64,000 nt of DNA from Zunongwangia endophytica (GTDB lineage Bacteria; Bacteroidota; Bacteroidia; Flavobacteriales; Flavobacteriaceae), in assembly GCF_030409505.1 (NCBI RefSeq), contig NZ_JAUFPZ010000002.1:1743501-1807500 (forward strand). Direction: 5' to 3'. Position 1 is the stretch's first letter. Every line of letters begins with the position of its first letter. This document shows, piece after piece, positions 1 to 9,068 of this stretch. The position numbers and the translations under genes were made by a program. Below the pieces are notes generated by a model that saw only the letters and a program-made list of their open reading frames with translations, made no database searches and was not told the origin of the DNA.

Positions 1-2
1 TT

Positions 3-383
3 AGAGGCTATGAGCTTACACAAAGTGTGAAGATTGAATCTAACAATGTCGAATTAATCGAGGGTGTTGCCAGAGAGATTACTGAATTATTAAATAAAGG
101 AGTGCAATTTAACTCTACGCCTCCGCGCTATTATTATACTAAGATTGCCGACCTGAAGATTGAAATGATTTCGAAAGCTACTGAAGATGCTCGATTAAGA
201 GCCGAGCGCATCGCAGAAAATTCAGGAGGAACTCTAGGCGATTTGAAAAGCGCAGATATGGGCGTTTTCCAGATTACCGGCCAAAATAGTGGCGAAGATT
301 ACAGTTGGAGTGGTGCTTATAATACGGCTGACAAAAAGAAGACCGCTAGCATTACGATGAGATTGGAATACGAGATTGACTAA
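3..383 (+). CDS. SIMPL-domain (DUF541) protein, 5' end missing
   Basis: C-terminal part of a SIMPL (DUF541) domain protein, a family of mostly periplasmic proteins of unclear function. The frame is open to the left edge (reads RGYELTQSV before residue VKIES), so the GTG at 27 is not the real start. Typical family features are the repeated 'ATEDARLRAERIA' helix followed by a small-residue strand, and a final beta strand (ITMRLEYEI). Only about 126 residues are visible, roughly the last half of a usual 230-250 residue protein. A strong hairpin terminator follows. Family call is fairly sure; function cannot be given. Confidence 0.8.
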   Translation, partial: RGYELTQSVKIESNNVELIEGVAREITELLNKGVQFNSTPPRYYYTKIADLKIEMISKATEDARLRAERIAENSGGTLGDLKSADMGVFQITGQNSGEDYSWSGAYNTADKKKTASITMRLEYEID

Positions 384-459
384 TTAGTAGTAGGTACAAA
401 CTAATATTAAGTTTGTTCAAAGTTCTAACCTTAATTGTTCAATTTTAAATATTAAACCA

Positions 460-497
460 AAAAAGCTGAAAGCTCAATCATGAGCTTTCAGCTTTTT
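460..497. terminator. Bidirectional intrinsic terminator
   Basis: Perfect 17-bp inverted repeat (460-476 with 481-497) around a 4-base loop. It has an A-run on the left and a T-run on the right, so it can stop both the SIMPL gene and the convergent decarboxylase gene. Confidence 0.85.
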
Positions 498-522
498 ACT
501 TTATATATTTTTGAACTATAAA

Positions 523-1902
523 TTACTTCATAGATTCTAATATTTTATCGATATCATCTTCTGTAGTATCTGGATTGATAAAACAAAAACGCGCGATAGT
601 TTCTTTTTCCCATTTCGTTGGAGTCACCAAGGCAAAACCAGAATTGTGATTTTTATATGTCCAATCGCGATATTGATCTGCTGTCCATCCTTTTCTTCTA
701 AATAGAACTACTGATAAGCTCGATGGTCTTACCAACTCTAAATGATCAATTTCTTCTATCTTTTTAGCGGCAATTTGAGCAAGCTCGATACCTCTTTCTA
801 CGGCTTGTCTATATTTATCGGTACCGTGCATCGCTAAAGAAAACCAAAGTGGCATTCCTCTCACTCTTCTTGTTAATTGTATTTGGTAATCTGCTGGATT
901 AAAACCTTGCGCACCTTCGTCCTTAAAAATCTCTAAATAAGCCCCTTTTTGAGAATGAGCATTTTTCGCGTGATCCAAATTCTTATAAATCACAGCGCCA
1001 CAATCATAAGGTGAGAATAACCATTTATGAGGATCGATAGTTATACTATCTGCTTTTTCAATTCCGTTGAATAAATGTCTAACCGAGTTTGCTGCAAGTG
1101 CTCCACCACCATACGCGCAATCTACATGATACCAAACATTCGCCTGCTCACAAACTTCAGCAATAGAATCTAATTCATCTATAATTCCGGCATTTGTTGT
1201 TCCTCCAGTTGCTACGACTGCAAAAAGTCGTTTTCTATCTTTTTCTTCAAGCTCGTCTATCGCATTCTTAAGTGCTGCTCCGGTAAGTTTATCATCATTA
1301 TTGTCGATCATCACCACATCTGCGTCAATCACTTTCGCCATGGCTTGTACTGAGCTATGTGCACCATCTGAAGTAAGTAACAAACCACGAACGCTAACAT
1401 TATCAGAAGATCTTCTTCTCCATTCTTCTCTTGCAGCGACCATTGCAGAAAGATTTGCGGCCGTTCCCCCACTGGTAAACACACCAAAAGCGGTTTCTGG
1501 TAATCCGGTTAAAGAGACCATCCACTTCATAGCTTGATTTTCACAGAAAATACCTCCTGCTCCTTCCATCCAGTAAGCTCCATGAATACTAGAGGCAGAG
1601 GTTACCAAATCGAACATTATCGCTGCTCGCGTAGGTGCCGCTGGTACAAAAGCTAAATGTCTTGGATGATCTATAGGCACGCAAGCTTTTACTAAAACGT
1701 CTTTAAACATTTTAAAAGCATTTTCGCCACCTATACCTTCTGGAGTGATGGTTTCTCCAACCATCTCTAATAATTCTGATTCTTTTTTTGGAGATCCAAG
1801 CTCCGGTGTAATATTCGAGATACGATCTATGGTATATTTCATGACATCTAAAGTCATTTCAACCAGATCCATATCTATGGTATGCATTTTATTTTGATCC
1901 AA
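523..1902 (-). CDS. PLP-dependent group II amino-acid decarboxylase
   Basis: Cytosolic pyridoxal-phosphate enzyme of the aromatic-amino-acid/glutamate/diaminobutyrate decarboxylase family (fold type I, group II). Visible marks: the Schiff-base lysine in PHKW at K293, the cofactor-stacking histidine H182 in DGAHSS, and the pyridine-nitrogen aspartate D261 in HVDCAYGG. The length of 459 is usual. The substrate cannot be read from sequence; L-DOPA, tryptophan, tyrosine or 2,4-diaminobutyrate are all possible. The first 14 bases overlap the end of bshC upstream, so the two are probably translated together. It ends at a shared bidirectional terminator. Confidence 0.88.
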   Translation of the reverse strand: MDQNKMHTIDMDLVEMTLDVMKYTIDRISNITPELGSPKKESELLEMVGETITPEGIGGENAFKMFKDVLVKACVPIDHPRHLAFVPAAPTRAAIMFDLVTSASSIHGAYWMEGAGGIFCENQAMKWMVSLTGLPETAFGVFTSGGTAANLSAMVAAREEWRRRSSDNVSVRGLLLTSDGAHSSVQAMAKVIDADVVMIDNNDDKLTGAALKNAIDELEEKDRKRLFAVVATGGTTNAGIIDELDSIAEVCEQANVWYHVDCAYGGGALAANSVRHLFNGIEKADSITIDPHKWLFSPYDCGAVIYKNLDHAKNAHSQKGAYLEIFKDEGAQGFNPADYQIQLTRRVRGMPLWFSLAMHGTDKYRQAVERGIELAQIAAKKIEEIDHLELVRPSSLSVVLFRRKGWTADQYRDWTYKNHNSGFALVTPTKWEKETIARFCFINPDTTEDDIDKILESMK

Positions 1903-3505
1903 AGGTGATAATTTTAAAATGTTGTTCTAATGGGTTTAATTCAGCAAAAAGTTTCTCTAGAAGTTCCTGCCCGTAAATGGCATAAACTTCAGAAAAATTG
2001 GTTTGCCGTTCCTGTAAGCTACGATTAGGAAATAATTGATTTTGCAAATCTGCAATTCTGCTTACCTCATCTTTCAATTTTCGCTTTTGTGCTTTTAATA
2101 AGCGCTTTTCAAGATGATCTAGTCCTTTTAATTGTTTTACTTCCTGGGCTTTTACTGCTCCTAAAAAAGAATGATCTGTTTTTCCAGCTAAATCATACAT
2201 TTCCTGAAACTGATTCACTAAATGTTCTTTTTGTTTGCTGAAGTCAATATCAATATTCGATATTTTACGAACCTTTCTATTAATAAGTTCATGTTGCTGA
2301 AGAAAAAGCTCTTTATTAGAAATGGCTAATTTCTCTCGCTTTTCTCTTTGCTTTTCGGTCTGAATTAATGCTGAATTCCGCAATAATAACATCGGAAAAG
2401 GCACATTTTCAGCTTCAAAATAATCTTTTAACTCCAACCAGTAAGCCAATTCGCCGCCGCCGCCAATGTAACATAGATTGGGCAATATCACTTCTTGAAA
2501 AAGCGGGCGCATCATCACATTTGGGCTAAAATGTTGCGGAGATTCCTTTAGCTCAGCTAAGATTTCATCTTGTGTCCATTCAATTTGCTTTTCATGAACG
2601 TAGAATTTATCATCTTTCTTTATAATGCGTTCTCGATAACCTTTATTCAGATAAAAAAGATTGATTTCACGTGGATTTACCTGAACGGTATAACCCAAAT
2701 TGGCTAATTCTGCACTTTTTTCTTTAGTACTTTCATAAGATTGCTGTTGTAGCAATTCATTTTCAACATAAGGAGTAAAAAGCTTTTTAAGTTCTGGCTG
2801 CTGCGCGCCCATAATTACCAATCCATACGCTTTAAAAAGCTCGTTAGCCAAATAACGTGTGGCATCGGTTAAATTGTTATGCTCTAAATAGGCTTTTTTA
2901 AACAATGATTTTAGATAATCTGCATCTTGCCCGCCTCCTATTTCTGCGGAAAAAAGTTCGAAAACTTCCTCTAAACCTTCAGTAGACAAATAACCTACCG
3001 CATCAATCTCTGCTCCTTTTTCTTCTGAATTCCACTGAAATTTCTTTCCGTTTAAATTGAAATAATTAATTTCAGCAAAATCATGATCTTCGGTAGCCAT
3101 CCAGTAAACGGGTACAAAATCATATTCAGGATGCTCTTTTTTAAGAATCTTAGTAAGATTAATTACAGAAATGATCTTATATAAAAAGTAAAGCGGACCT
3201 GTAAAAAGATTTAATTGATGCCCGGTAGTAATTGTAAACGTAGTATCCTTAGAAAGCGCTTCGATATTGGCCAAAGTGGATTCTGAAATTTCAAAACACT
3301 CATACTGTTTCTTTAGACTTTCAACTAAAACTTCTCGATTTTCCGAAGAAAAATGTTGTTGTTTTTCTTTAATCTGAGCTTCAAAATTTCCAATCACTGG
3401 GAAGCGATTATAAAAAGAAGCTAACTCTTCCTTTTGATCCAGATAATCCAAAATAAGTTTGGAAAAATAATTGGTTTCGGAATACGAAATACAATCGGTA
3501 GGCAT
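1889..3505 (-). CDS. bshC: Putative cysteine ligase BshC (bacillithiol synthesis)
   Basis: Matches the BshC family, the last step of bacillithiol synthesis (adds cysteine to GlcN-malate) in the cytosol. The family signature TTGHQLNLFTGPLYFLYK lies near residues 95-112. A long coiled-coil region rich in K/E and Q sits at about 380-500, and the 538-residue length fits. Bacillithiol is the main low-molecular thiol in many Bacteroidota and Firmicutes. Gene order bshC then PLP decarboxylase with a 14-base overlap suggests one transcript. Start is ATG at 3505. Confidence 0.9.
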   Translation of the reverse strand: MPTDCISYSETNYFSKLILDYLDQKEELASFYNRFPVIGNFEAQIKEKQQHFSSENREVLVESLKKQYECFEISESTLANIEALSKDTTFTITTGHQLNLFTGPLYFLYKIISVINLTKILKKEHPEYDFVPVYWMATEDHDFAEINYFNLNGKKFQWNSEEKGAEIDAVGYLSTEGLEEVFELFSAEIGGGQDADYLKSLFKKAYLEHNNLTDATRYLANELFKAYGLVIMGAQQPELKKLFTPYVENELLQQQSYESTKEKSAELANLGYTVQVNPREINLFYLNKGYRERIIKKDDKFYVHEKQIEWTQDEILAELKESPQHFSPNVMMRPLFQEVILPNLCYIGGGGELAYWLELKDYFEAENVPFPMLLLRNSALIQTEKQREKREKLAISNKELFLQQHELINRKVRKISNIDIDFSKQKEHLVNQFQEMYDLAGKTDHSFLGAVKAQEVKQLKGLDHLEKRLLKAQKRKLKDEVSRIADLQNQLFPNRSLQERQTNFSEVYAIYGQELLEKLFAELNPLEQHFKIITFGSK

Positions 3506-3621
3506 AGACTTTTTTTGAGTTTGCTAAGATACCGAATGTTTAACTTTTTTGCACTAATTTTTAGTTAATTCGCCCATCTAGGCTATCTTTACTACCCTAA
3601 CGATAACCCCACCATTATTTT

Positions 3622-6093
3622 ATGAAGAATAAATTACTTTTTTACGCCTTCGTAATGTTTAGTTTTATAAGCCTTACAGCACAGGTAAAATCGCCCTCAG
3701 AATTTTTAGAATACGAACTCGGTAGCCAATTTTCCAGACATGCAGATGTAGTTAATTACTTTGAGCATATCGCAGAAAATTCAGCTTTGGTAACTTACCA
3801 CACTTATGGTAAAACCAACGAAAGACGACCACTCACTTACGCGGTAATTTCTTCGGAAGAAAACTTATCAAACATCGAAGACATCAGGAAAAACCACTTA
3901 AAACAAACCGGAATCTTAGAAGGTAACCCCACTACCGATAAGGCGATCGTTTGGTTAAGTTATAACGTACATGGTAACGAAGCTTCTAGTACCGAAGCTG
4001 CCATGAAAACACTCTATAATCTGATTACCAAAAAACAAGATTGGTTAAAAAACACGGTCGTTATTATCGATCCTTGTGTAAATCCAGATGGACGTGATCG
4101 TTATGCGAATTGGTACAATCAGGTACGGCAAACACCTTTTAATACTTCCCAAGATGCTGCCGAACATTACGAACCATGGCCGGGCGGAAGACCAAATCAT
4201 TATTTATATGATCTTAACCGTGATTGGGTTTGGGCTACACAAGTAGAAACCAGAAGTCGATTAAAAATCTACAATCAGTGGATGCCGCATATTCATGTCG
4301 ATTTCCATGAACAGGGAATAAATAACCCTTATTATTTTGCTCCCGCAGCCGAACCTTTTCATGATATCATAACACCGTTTCAACGAGATTTCCAGACTAG
4401 AATCGGTAAAAACAATGCTAAATATTTTGATGAAGAAGGTTGGTTATTTTTCACTAAAGAAAGTTTCGATTTACTTTATCCTAGCTATGGTGACACCTAT
4501 CCTACTTACATGGGTGCAATTGGAATGACTTACGAGCAAGCAGGTCACGGCCGTGGAGGATTAGGTATTAAAACCGATCAGGAACATACGCTTACTTTAA
4601 AAGATCGTATCGATCATCATTTTACGACGGGAATTTCAACCGTAGAAATGGCTTCTAAAAATGCAGAAGAACTGGCGAGTGAATTCAGCAACTACTTTAA
4701 AAATACCGACAGAAAATATGAAACTTTTGCGCTTAACGGAAATAAAGATAAAATCGATGCGCTAAAAAAATTGTTAGATCGTCACGAAATCAAATATTCC
4801 ACAGCGAATTCAGGAGAAAAAATTTCTGGGTATAGTTTTACACAAAACGAAAATGGAAGTTTAACTACTACCGATCAAACACTTTTGGTAAGCACTCAGC
4901 AACCAAAAGGACATATGGTAGAAGTGCTTTTTGAACCTAAAACGAAACTTAACGACTCGGTTACTTACGATATTACGGCATGGAGTTTACCTTATGCTTA
5001 TGGACTTGATGCAGTTGCGAGTTCTAAAAGTTATTCTGGAAAAAGAAATGCTGAAACATCGAAAATCAGCAATATAATAAATGCTGAAGGTGCTGGCTAT
5101 ATCGCAAACTGGAAAAGTATTAAAGATGCTGAATTTCTAGCGGCTTTATTAAAACAAGAAGTAAAAGTTAGATTTAGTGAACTTCCGTTTTCTTCAGAAG
5201 GAAAAAATTTTAATGCCGGGACTTTAGTAATTACCAAAAGTGATAATAAAAACTTAGAAAATTTCAACGAGATTGTAGTTGAAACTGCTAATGAATTTGA
5301 AAGAGAATTGACCGTTGCCAACACAAGTTTTGTAAGTAGCGGACCCGATTTTGGATCGCCCGACATAAAGCTTATCAGAAATCCTAATATTGCGGTGCTT
5401 CGTGGCGAAGGAACTTCTTCGCTAAACTATGGCGAAATATGGTATTTCTTTGAACAGGAACTAAATTTCCCGATAACAGCCTTAGGTACCGATTATTTAA
5501 ACCGAATCGATCTTAGCTCTTATGATATTCTAATTTTTCCTGAAGGTTACTACGGAAGCGCTCTAGGAGATGCAGCGCTTAAGAAAATTAAAAAATTTGT
5601 AAATGCTGGTGGTAAAATGATCACAATCGGTAGAGCTATAGGCAATTTTGCAGGTAAAGATGGTTTCAGTATTACCCAGAATAAAGTTGAAGAAAATAAA
5701 GAAAATGCCAATACTCCAAATCTTACACCTTACAGAATGAGACAGCGTGAAAGCATTAAGAGCAATAGCCCGGGAAGTATTGTAAAAACCACAGTTGACA
5801 ATACACATCCACTAGCTTTTGGATATGATAAAACATATTTCAGTTTAAAGTTGAGCAGTAGTAATTATGGGCTTCTTAGCAATGGTTATAACGTTGCTTA
5901 TATGCAGGAACCTCAGGTAGTTTCTGGATTTGTAGGAAGTGAAGCCTATAAAACACTAGAAAATTCTGTTGTTTTTGCTGAAGAAAATATGGGGCGTGGT
6001 AGCATAATTTATATGGCAGATAATCCATTATTCAGATCATTCTGGCAAAACGGAAAGTTATTTTTCGCGAATGCTTTGTTTATGGTGAAATAG
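3622..6093 (+). CDS. Secreted zinc carboxypeptidase, peptidase family M14
   Basis: Exported M14-type metallopeptidase. A signal peptide covers residues 1-20 (ends LTAQ). Zinc ligands are H117 and E120 (VHGNEAS) and H229 (DFHEQG); the NPDGRDR motif at about 154-160 holds the substrate-binding arginine. Another conserved stretch, YEQAGHGRGG, is near residue 305 and may hold the catalytic glutamate. The C-terminal 300 residues form a second domain with a class I glutamine amidotransferase-like look (ILIFPEGYYG, GGKMITIG), common in large bacteroidal M14 proteins. Total 823 residues. It is followed closely by an M16 peptidase gene, so both may process peptides in the periplasm or outside. A weak promoter-like TATCTTTA lies at 3584-3591. 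Confidence 0.85.
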   Translation: MKNKLLFYAFVMFSFISLTAQVKSPSEFLEYELGSQFSRHADVVNYFEHIAENSALVTYHTYGKTNERRPLTYAVISSEENLSNIEDIRKNHLKQTGILEGNPTTDKAIVWLSYNVHGNEASSTEAAMKTLYNLITKKQDWLKNTVVIIDPCVNPDGRDRYANWYNQVRQTPFNTSQDAAEHYEPWPGGRPNHYLYDLNRDWVWATQVETRSRLKIYNQWMPHIHVDFHEQGINNPYYFAPAAEPFHDIITPFQRDFQTRIGKNNAKYFDEEGWLFFTKESFDLLYPSYGDTYPTYMGAIGMTYEQAGHGRGGLGIKTDQEHTLTLKDRIDHHFTTGISTVEMASKNAEELASEFSNYFKNTDRKYETFALNGNKDKIDALKKLLDRHEIKYSTANSGEKISGYSFTQNENGSLTTTDQTLLVSTQQPKGHMVEVLFEPKTKLNDSVTYDITAWSLPYAYGLDAVASSKSYSGKRNAETSKISNIINAEGAGYIANWKSIKDAEFLAALLKQEVKVRFSELPFSSEGKNFNAGTLVITKSDNKNLENFNEIVVETANEFERELTVANTSFVSSGPDFGSPDIKLIRNPNIAVLRGEGTSSLNYGEIWYFFEQELNFPITALGTDYLNRIDLSSYDILIFPEGYYGSALGDAALKKIKKFVNAGGKMITIGRAIGNFAGKDGFSITQNKVEENKENANTPNLTPYRMRQRESIKSNSPGSIVKTTVDNTHPLAFGYDKTYFSLKLSSSNYGLLSNGYNVAYMQEPQVVSGFVGSEAYKTLENSVVFAEENMGRGSIIYMADNPLFRSFWQNGKLFFANALFMVK

Positions 6094-6130
6094 AATTAGA
6101 GACGCTAGAAAATAGATCTTAGAGTCTAGA
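6091..6130 (+). repeat. 7-base-periodic TAGA tract after a stop codon
   Basis: TAGA words begin at 6091 (including the TAG stop), 6097, 6106, 6113, 6120 and 6127. The last four are exactly 7 bases apart. It continues directly into the GAATGCT array and resembles the tracts in the rhamnose gene gaps. Confidence 0.6.
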
Positions 6131-6133
6131 CAG

Positions 6134-6175
6134 GAATGCTGAATGCTGAATGCTGAATGCTGAATGCTGAATGCT
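6134..6175 (+). repeat. Perfect heptamer microsatellite (GAATGCT)6
   Basis: Six perfect head-to-tail copies of GAATGCT plus a partial GAA. The array ends about 20 bases before the ATG of the M16 peptidase gene at 6196, so it sits in its leader or promoter. The unit is not a multiple of three, but the array is non-coding, so copy-number change would alter spacing rather than frame. Confidence 0.95.
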
Positions 6176-6195
6176 GAAATTTAATATTGTAAAAA

Positions 6196-9012
6196 ATGAC
6201 CTTCAAAAAAATAGTTGCTTTTTTGTGCTTTTTGGCTGTTTATACAGCCAATGCACAAGAAAAGAGTTCTCTAAAAGTAAACTTTGAGAGTTTTACCTTA
6301 TCAAACGGACTTAAAGTGATACTGCATACCGATCATTCTGATCCTGTGGTGGCGGTTGCGCTTACCGCGCATGTGGGTTCGGCTAGAGAGAAAGAAGATC
6401 GAACCGGTTTTGCGCATTTATTCGAGCATTTATTATTCTTAGAATCGGAGAATCTGGGCAAAGGCGGACTAGATAAAATGAGTGCAAGAATTGGTGGTTC
6501 TGGAGCGAATGGCTCTACCAGCCGCGATCGCACCAACTTCTTTCAAACTGTTCCTAAAGATGCTTTAGAGAAAATGATCTGGGCAGAAGCAGACAAATTA
6601 GGCTATTTTATTAATACCGTAACCGAACCCGTTTTAGCAAAAGAAAAGCAGGTCGTTAAAAATGAGAAACGCCAAAATTATGATAATCGGCCATACGGAC
6701 CTACGATGTATGTAATTGATAAAAATCTTTATCCTAAAAATCACCCTTACAATTGGCAGGTTATCGGGAGTCTGGAAGATTTGCAAAATGCGACACTGCA
6801 AGACGTAAAAGATTTTTATAATCAGTGGTATGTACCTAACAACGTCATATTAACGATTGCTGGAGATTTTGATAAAGAGCAGGCGAAACAATGGGTTCAT
6901 AAATATTTTGATGAAATTCCTTCAGGAGAGGAAATCAAAAGACAAGAAAAGCAGTTAGTAAATCTTAAGGAGACCAAAAAACTATATTACGAGGATAATT
7001 TTGCACGTCTACCTGAACTCACTATGGCTTGGCCTAGCGTTTATTCGTATCACGAAGATTCCTATGCGCTTTCAATTCTTTCAGAATATTTAAGTAGCGG
7101 AAAAAATGCGCCCTTGTATAAAAAATTAGTTGAAGAAAAAGAGCTCACCGGTTCGGTAAGAATGTATAATTACACTTCAGAACTTGCTGGCGAACTTTTA
7201 CTTCAGATAAGAGCTTATAACGGAAAAGATTTGGATAGCGTTGCTAAAGCTATAAATGAAACTTTTGCTGAATTTGCCAAAAATGGAATTTCAGACAAAG
7301 ATCTTAAACGAATCAAAGCGGGACAGGAAACCAGCTTTTATAATAGCGTAAGTAGCGTTTTAGGAAAAGGCTTTCAATTAGCCCAATATCAGATTTTCGC
7401 TAACGATCCTAACTTTATTAATAAAGAAATGGATAAACTTTTAGCGGTTAGCAAAGAGGATGTGATGCGTGTATTTAATAAATACATTAAAGATCAAAAT
7501 TACATCGCTACCAGTTTTGTTCCGAAAGGTGAGACACAATTAGCTTTAGAAAATTCTGAACTTGCTGAAATTGAAGAAGAAAAAATTGTTGAAAATGCTG
7601 AAGAAGATTTTGATGCCTCGCAACAAGCGTCTTACAAAAGAATTCCTTCGAGCTTCGATAGAACGGTAGAACCACCTTACGCTGCTACACCGGAACTTTC
7701 TACTCCTGAAGTTTGGAAAGATTTTATGCCCTCTGGTATGCAGGTTTATGGAATTACCAATGACGAAGTTCCATTAGTGAAGTTTGAATTTCAAATGGAT
7801 GGCGGACTTCTATTGGAAAATATAAACAAAACCGGGGTTTCTAATTTACTCGCAGAAGTTTTAGGCAAAGGAACTGCAACAAAAACGCCGCAAGAATTAG
7901 AAGAAGCTATTGCGCTGCTAGGTGCTGATATTCGAATAAATTCAGGTAAAACTCAAATTAGTATTTCTGGAACAACGTTAGCGAAAAACTTCGAAGAAAC
8001 GATTGCTCTTGTTGAAGAAATTCTATTAGAACCCAGATGGGACGAAGAGGAATTTAAACTGGCAAAACAACAGGTGATTAGCCAACTGGAAGAAGAAAAA
8101 GCAAATCCAAACGCTATTGCAGATCTGGAATTTCAGAAATTGATCTACGGTAAAAGAAATATACTTTCTAAGAATCCTCTAGGCACAAAAGCTTCAGTAG
8201 AAGCGATAAGTCTTCAGAATTTGAAGAAATACTATAAAGAGAATTTAACGCCACAGAGAACCAAATTTTTAGTGGTTGGAGCGCTCCATAAAAATCTGGC
8301 TACCGATGCTCTAAAATCACTTTCTGCGAATTGGCCAGCGAAAAATGTTCAGCTTCCAAAATTGCCAGAACCTCAACTTCCGCAGCAATCAAAAGTTTAT
8401 TTTTACGATGTTCCGGGTGCAAAACAATCTGTTTTTAGATTTGGAGCTCCGGCAATGTCTGCCAAAAACGAAGATTTTTATCCTGCTGAAGTTATGAACT
8501 ACCGATTAGGTGGTGGTAGTTTTGCTTCACAACTTACTCAGCAATTGCGAGAAGGTAAAGGCTATACTTATGGAATTCGCTCTGGATTTTTTGGTGATGA
8601 ATATGTTGGTCCGTTCATGATTTCAACCGGAGTTAGAACCAACATTACAGATGATGCAGCAAAGCTTGTTCAGCAGATATTAAAGGATTATTCAGAAGAT
8701 TTTAATCAACATGACCTCGATGTTACTAAAAGTTATATGATTAAAAGTAACATGCGGAAATTTGAAACTTTAGATGCAAAACTGAATATGCTTAGTGAAA
8801 TAAGTAATTATAACCGAGAATACGATTATATTAAACAACGCGAGGAAATAGTAAATAACTTAGGGATTCTTGAAGTGCAAGATTTGGCTAAGAAATACAT
8901 TAATCCAAAACGGATGTATTATTTAATTGTTGGTGATGCTGAAACTCAACTTGAAAAATTAACAAACTTAGGTTTCGGTGAACCGATCCTTATCAATGCT
9001 GAGAAGAAATAA
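6196..9012 (+). CDS. Secreted zinc protease, peptidase family M16 (pitrilysin type)
   Basis: Two-half M16 metallopeptidase of 938 residues, exported (signal peptide 1-20, ends NAQE). The first half has the inverted zinc motif HLFEH (H74, E77, H78), and E157 is a likely third ligand. The second half (from about 500) keeps the fold but lacks HxxEH, as usual for the non-catalytic half; it has the R/Y pair region 'EGKGYTYGIRSGF' near 790. These enzymes degrade short peptides in the periplasm. It lies 102 bases after the M14 gene in the same direction; the heptamer array separates them. It ends at a bidirectional hairpin terminator. Confidence 0.92.
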   Translation: MTFKKIVAFLCFLAVYTANAQEKSSLKVNFESFTLSNGLKVILHTDHSDPVVAVALTAHVGSAREKEDRTGFAHLFEHLLFLESENLGKGGLDKMSARIGGSGANGSTSRDRTNFFQTVPKDALEKMIWAEADKLGYFINTVTEPVLAKEKQVVKNEKRQNYDNRPYGPTMYVIDKNLYPKNHPYNWQVIGSLEDLQNATLQDVKDFYNQWYVPNNVILTIAGDFDKEQAKQWVHKYFDEIPSGEEIKRQEKQLVNLKETKKLYYEDNFARLPELTMAWPSVYSYHEDSYALSILSEYLSSGKNAPLYKKLVEEKELTGSVRMYNYTSELAGELLLQIRAYNGKDLDSVAKAINETFAEFAKNGISDKDLKRIKAGQETSFYNSVSSVLGKGFQLAQYQIFANDPNFINKEMDKLLAVSKEDVMRVFNKYIKDQNYIATSFVPKGETQLALENSELAEIEEEKIVENAEEDFDASQQASYKRIPSSFDRTVEPPYAATPELSTPEVWKDFMPSGMQVYGITNDEVPLVKFEFQMDGGLLLENINKTGVSNLLAEVLGKGTATKTPQELEEAIALLGADIRINSGKTQISISGTTLAKNFEETIALVEEILLEPRWDEEEFKLAKQQVISQLEEEKANPNAIADLEFQKLIYGKRNILSKNPLGTKASVEAISLQNLKKYYKENLTPQRTKFLVVGALHKNLATDALKSLSANWPAKNVQLPKLPEPQLPQQSKVYFYDVPGAKQSVFRFGAPAMSAKNEDFYPAEVMNYRLGGGSFASQLTQQLREGKGYTYGIRSGFFGDEYVGPFMISTGVRTNITDDAAKLVQQILKDYSEDFNQHDLDVTKSYMIKSNMRKFETLDAKLNMLSEISNYNREYDYIKQREEIVNNLGILEVQDLAKKYINPKRMYYLIVGDAETQLEKLTNLGFGEPILINAEKK

Positions 9013-9030
9013 AATCAATAGAATAGAAAA

Positions 9031-9065
9031 AATAAAGCCCGAATTATTCAAATTCGGGCTTTATT
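9031..9065. terminator. Bidirectional intrinsic terminator
   Basis: 15-bp perfect stem (9031-9045 with 9051-9065) containing GCCCGAATT / AATTCGGGC, with a 5-base loop and flanking A/T runs, between convergent genes. Confidence 0.85.
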
Positions 9066-9068
9066 TAT

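Noticed and set aside
1301..1537. Plus-strand open frame inside the decarboxylase gene, and similar opposite-strand frames throughout
   Set aside because: Each lies fully within a well-supported gene on the other strand and shows no recognisable protein features.
6134..6175. GAATGCT array as a CRISPR or coding repeat
   Set aside because: Seven-base units with no spacers and no open frame; it is a microsatellite.
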